Origin: Deltaproteobacteria bacterium
Lineage (GTDB): Bacteria; Desulfobacterota; B13-G15; RBG-16-54-18
Assembly: GCA_019308925.1 (NCBI GenBank)
Contig: JAFDHG010000013.1
Location: 1-40,040, forward strand
Direction: 5' to 3'
Length of the DNA stretch: 40,040 nucleotides
Both the position numbers and the translations under genes were made by a program. The notes below the pieces were generated by a model. That model saw only the letters and a program-made list of their open reading frames with translations. It made no database searches and was not told where the DNA came from. Every line of letters begins with the position of its first letter. Positions within the stretch are counted from its first letter, which is position 1. Positions 38,289 to 40,040 of the stretch are shown in pieces.

Positions 38289-39200
38289 ATGGGGAAAAAG
38301 GCCTTTCCCCTCCTTTTGCTCTTATTCCTCCTCTTGCTCCCGGGAAAACTCCACCCCAAGGGGGCATACCATTATTGCATGCCCGAAAATAGGGGTGGGA
38401 TAGATCCATCGGCAAATACAGTGATCGGGGCATTCCGAGACTATACCATTAGAGAAGAGGATACCCTGTTGGACATCGCCAGGAAATACGATCTGGGATA
38501 TCTGGAGTTGGTCATTCTCCATCCCGACATCGATCCCTGGGTACCCCCTGCAGACAAAAAAATGAAGGTCCCCACCTCCTGGGTGCTCCCCATATTCTAT
38601 AAACGGGGGATCGTAATCAACATCCCTGAGTTAAGGCTTTATCTGTTTCTAAAAGGGATCCAGATGGTGAAGACATATCCCATCGGCGTCGGAGTCCTGG
38701 ACTGGCCCACCCCCTTCGGGAGTTTTAAGGTAGTGGAAAAGACCAAAAACCCCACCTGGAACATCCCCCCCTCCATTCAGGAAGAATACGGGACAAGATT
38801 TATCCCCCCAGGCCCAGATAATCCCCTGGGAGAATATTGGTTACGGCTTTCCAACAATGACTATGGCATTCATGGCACCAACTCTCCCTGGGGAATAGGT
38901 AGATTGGTAAGTCATGGCTGTATAAGGCTTTATCCAGAGGATATTGAGGAGCTCTTCTCCTTGGTGAAATTAGGGACACCTGTGGAGATCATCTATGAAC
39001 CTATAAAGATCGGTTTTAAAGATAACCACATCTTTATCGAGGTCCACCCCGATATCTACCATAAGATCCCCGACCTCCTCCTCCACAGCGCAAAGAAGCT
39101 CTTTACCTATCGGATTTGGGAGGAGGTAGATCTCGACCTCCTCGTCCAGGCCCTGGAGGAACAAACGGGGATCCCCGTCGATATCACGCGAAAAAAGTAA
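38289..39200 (+). CDS. L,D-transpeptidase of the ErfK/YbiS type (possible lipoprotein-anchoring enzyme)
   Basis: 303 residues with signal peptide (1-23). A LysM-like segment lies around 60-100 (Y-T-I-R-E-E-D-T-L-L-D-I-A-R-K-Y). The YkuD domain has I-P-E-L-R-L-Y-L-F, T-Y-P-I-G-V-G, K-N-P-T-W-N-I-P-P-S-I, P-P-G-P-D-N-P-L-G-x-Y and H-G-T-N-S-P-W-G-I-G, ending in S-H-G-C211-I-R-L with the catalytic Cys. These match the E. coli ErfK/YbiS/YcfS group, which attaches Braun lipoprotein to peptidoglycan. AAGGA (38275-38279) favours ATG 38289, with 38280 second best. Convergent with the Lpp-like gene. Confidence 0.9.
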   Translation: MGKKAFPLLLLLFLLLLPGKLHPKGAYHYCMPENRGGIDPSANTVIGAFRDYTIREEDTLLDIARKYDLGYLELVILHPDIDPWVPPADKKMKVPTSWVLPIFYKRGIVINIPELRLYLFLKGIQMVKTYPIGVGVLDWPTPFGSFKVVEKTKNPTWNIPPSIQEEYGTRFIPPGPDNPLGEYWLRLSNNDYGIHGTNSPWGIGRLVSHGCIRLYPEDIEELFSLVKLGTPVEIIYEPIKIGFKDNHIFIEVHPDIYHKIPDLLLHSAKKLFTYRIWEEVDLDLLVQALEEQTGIPVDITRKK

Positions 39201-39230
39201 GGGCGGCAACCAAGAGATTACCGCCCTTAC
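39191..39230 (-). terminator. Rho-independent terminator of the Lpp-like gene
   Basis: On the minus strand: GTAAGGGCGG, 14-base loop, CCGCCCTTAC (stem 39221-39230 with 39197-39206), then TTTTTT (39196-39191). It is a perfect 10-bp stem starting seven bases after the Lpp-like stop. It includes the stop codon of the convergent L,D-transpeptidase gene; on the + strand there is no T tract. Confidence 0.85.
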
Positions 39231-39236
39231 ATGGCC

Positions 39237-39524
39237 TTACTTCCGCAATCCCTTCTCAAAAGCCTTCTCGCACTTCTCGGCACAGATCTCGGCCCTGTCG
39301 GCAGAGGACTGAGCCCTGATGGCAGCGGCCTCAGCCTTGTGTGCGGAACCCTTGGCACTTTTGGCCGACGCCTGGGCTGCCTTCATGGCCGCCTCGGCGG
39401 CCTCCCTGTGCTGTTTGATCTCCTTCATCTGTTTGTCGGTGGCACAGCCCAACCCGAGGACCGCTATAAAAACCAGAGAACAAAGACAAACACCAGCCTT
39501 TTTGACCCAAGATCTCTCCACCAT
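39237..39524 (-). CDS. Lpp-like (Braun-type) helical lipoprotein
   Basis: 95 residues: signal peptide with lipobox L-G-L-G-C27, then about 68 mature residues that are almost all Ala, Lys, Glu, Gln and Ser in heptad spacing (alanine-zipper coiled coil), ending G-L-R-K with C-terminal Lys95. In E. coli Lpp the C-terminal Lys is linked to peptidoglycan by L,D-transpeptidases. Here such an enzyme is the convergent neighbour. Two extra Cys (in I-C-A-E-K-C) near the end are odd for Lpp. AAAAAGGAGGG precedes the ATG. It has its own promoter and terminator. Confidence 0.8.
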   Translation of the reverse strand: MVERSWVKKAGVCLCSLVFIAVLGLGCATDKQMKEIKQHREAAEAAMKAAQASAKSAKGSAHKAEAAAIRAQSSADRAEICAEKCEKAFEKGLRK

Positions 39525-39571
39525 AACATACCCTCCTTTTTAAAAAGTTGATGGGATAACCTCTTCGATAT

Positions 39572-39600
39572 CTTATACCCTCCTTTTTCCATAATTTCAA
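39572..39600 (-). promoter_or_regulatory. Promoter for the Lpp-like gene
   Basis: Minus strand TTGAAA (39600-39595), 17 bases, TATAAG (39577-39572). Near consensus; the leader is about 40 bases. Fits a highly expressed monocistronic lipoprotein. Confidence 0.7.
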
Positions 39601-39609
39601 GGGGTATTT

Positions 39610-39819
39610 TTAACTTTTTTTGGTAAACCTTTTAAAAAACCTCAGGCCAAAGCCAACGGCCAAGGCCCCCCCGATGAGGATGACCAAGGAGGCGGCAAAA
39701 AAGGTAGCGATAAATTCCACAGGATGCTGTAGGTCATAGGCGACCTTCAACATGACAAGGCCAAAGGCCGCTATCCCAAGGGAAAGAAGGAGGAGAGCAA
39801 GACAAAGGCCTGGAGACAC
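39610..39819 (-). CDS. Small two-helix membrane protein
   Basis: 69 residues: two hydrophobic helices (about 4-27 and 36-60) around a polar turn with Y-D-L-Q-H-P, and a basic tail (R-F-F-K-R-F-T-K-K-S). GTG start with AAAGGAGAGG at good distance, and its own promoter. No family recognised. It precedes the Lpp-like gene, which has a separate promoter. Possibly an envelope protein. Confidence 0.65.
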   Translation of the reverse strand: MSPGLCLALLLLSLGIAAFGLVMLKVAYDLQHPVEFIATFFAASLVILIGGALAVGFGLRFFKRFTKKS

Positions 39820-39844
39820 CTATCCTCTCCTTTCGTTTCGCTCC

Positions 39845-39873
39845 ATCATAGCCTAATTCCCAATATCTATCAA
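39845..39873 (-). promoter_or_regulatory. Promoter for the small two-helix membrane protein
   Basis: Minus strand TTGATA (39873-39868), 17 bases, TATGAT (39850-39845), with a start about 18 bases ahead of GTG 39819. Confidence 0.6.
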
Positions 39874-39892
39874 TCACTCAGGGCAAGATATA

Positions 39893-39921
39893 TTGACGAA
39901 AAACGATTTTCATTATATCCT
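39893..39921 (+). promoter_or_regulatory. Candidate rightward promoter at the window end
   Basis: TTGACG (39893-39898), 17 bases, TATCCT (39916-39921). No coding start was seen before the window ends, so the gene served lies outside. The last 120 bases are AT-rich and otherwise featureless. Confidence 0.35.
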
Positions 39922-40040
39922 TTTTAAAACCCAAGTTTGACAAGTCTTTTGTAAGTAGTTGAAATATAAGCACAAAAATTTCCAGTTACACTAGGAGATT
40001 AAATTTTTCTTATATATCACTATGTTACGGGACTATCTTT

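Noticed and set aside
39197-39230. Perfect hairpin as terminator of the L,D-transpeptidase (+ strand)
   Set aside because: The T tract lies on the minus-strand side only, so it serves the Lpp-like gene; a + strand role is unproven.
39936-39970. TTGACA near the right end as a second rightward promoter
   Set aside because: No acceptable -10 box at 16-18 bases downstream.

Overview
The window looks like a piece of a Gram-negative, rod-shaped, probably anaerobic bacterial chromosome. The evidence is an Mla-type lipid transport operon, an L,D-transpeptidase beside an Lpp-like lipoprotein, a complete mreBCD-mrdA-rodA cluster, a ferredoxin-dependent indolepyruvate oxidoreductase and a radical SAM protein. 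Gene content resembles Desulfobacterota-type lineages, but no rRNA or other phylogenetic marker was compared, so that placement is inference.

Positions 1-11,965 are an A+T-richer accessory region read entirely on the + strand. It holds an MNT/HEPN pair, a truncated reading frame, a shortened RadC-like gene ending in a palindrome, and a small gene coupled to a large Eco57I-like restriction-modification enzyme. A fusion of a three-Cys-motif partner (TcmP) domain with a spore-photoproduct-lyase-like radical SAM domain follows. Next come type I restriction remnants (an HsdS tail and an HsdM head), an orphan DUF2283 gene, a nucleotidyltransferase-DarT-DarG operon, and a Panacea-type antitoxin with a RelE-like toxin. 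A direct repeat of about 85 bp (7643-7727 and 11900-11982) brackets the distal half. Its second copy is joined to the 5' end of the housekeeping trmI gene, so it probably marks a recombination scar.

Positions 11,966-39,819 are core genome. trmI (+) converges on a minus-strand operon: the M50 protease, trpS, scpA, a secreted protein and sppA, with its promoter inside the end of a DHH-CBS-tRNA nucleotidyltransferase gene. A second minus-strand operon runs lipoprotein-mlaE-mlaF-mlaD-era-rodZ, diverging from ssb. The rod-shape operon mreB-mreC-mreD-mrdA-rodA (minus) diverges from iorAB. Then come rpsU (minus), an ECF sigma factor/anti-sigma/Spy-like module leading into priA, an L,D-transpeptidase, an Lpp-like lipoprotein and a small membrane protein.

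The most interesting regulatory signal is between mreB and iorA. A promoter is followed by a Shine-Dalgarno, a 14-codon open frame with two adjacent Trp codons, and mutually exclusive antiterminator and terminator hairpins ending in six T's just before iorA. This is the layout of a tryptophan attenuator and suggests that iorAB is induced by Trp starvation, hence possibly used for aromatic amino acid synthesis. A second functional pairing is the L,D-transpeptidase next to an Lpp-like lipoprotein ending in Arg-Lys. Most core intergenic regions contain sigma70-like promoters with exactly 17-base spacers. No tRNA, rRNA, CRISPR array, transposase or integrase was recognised.
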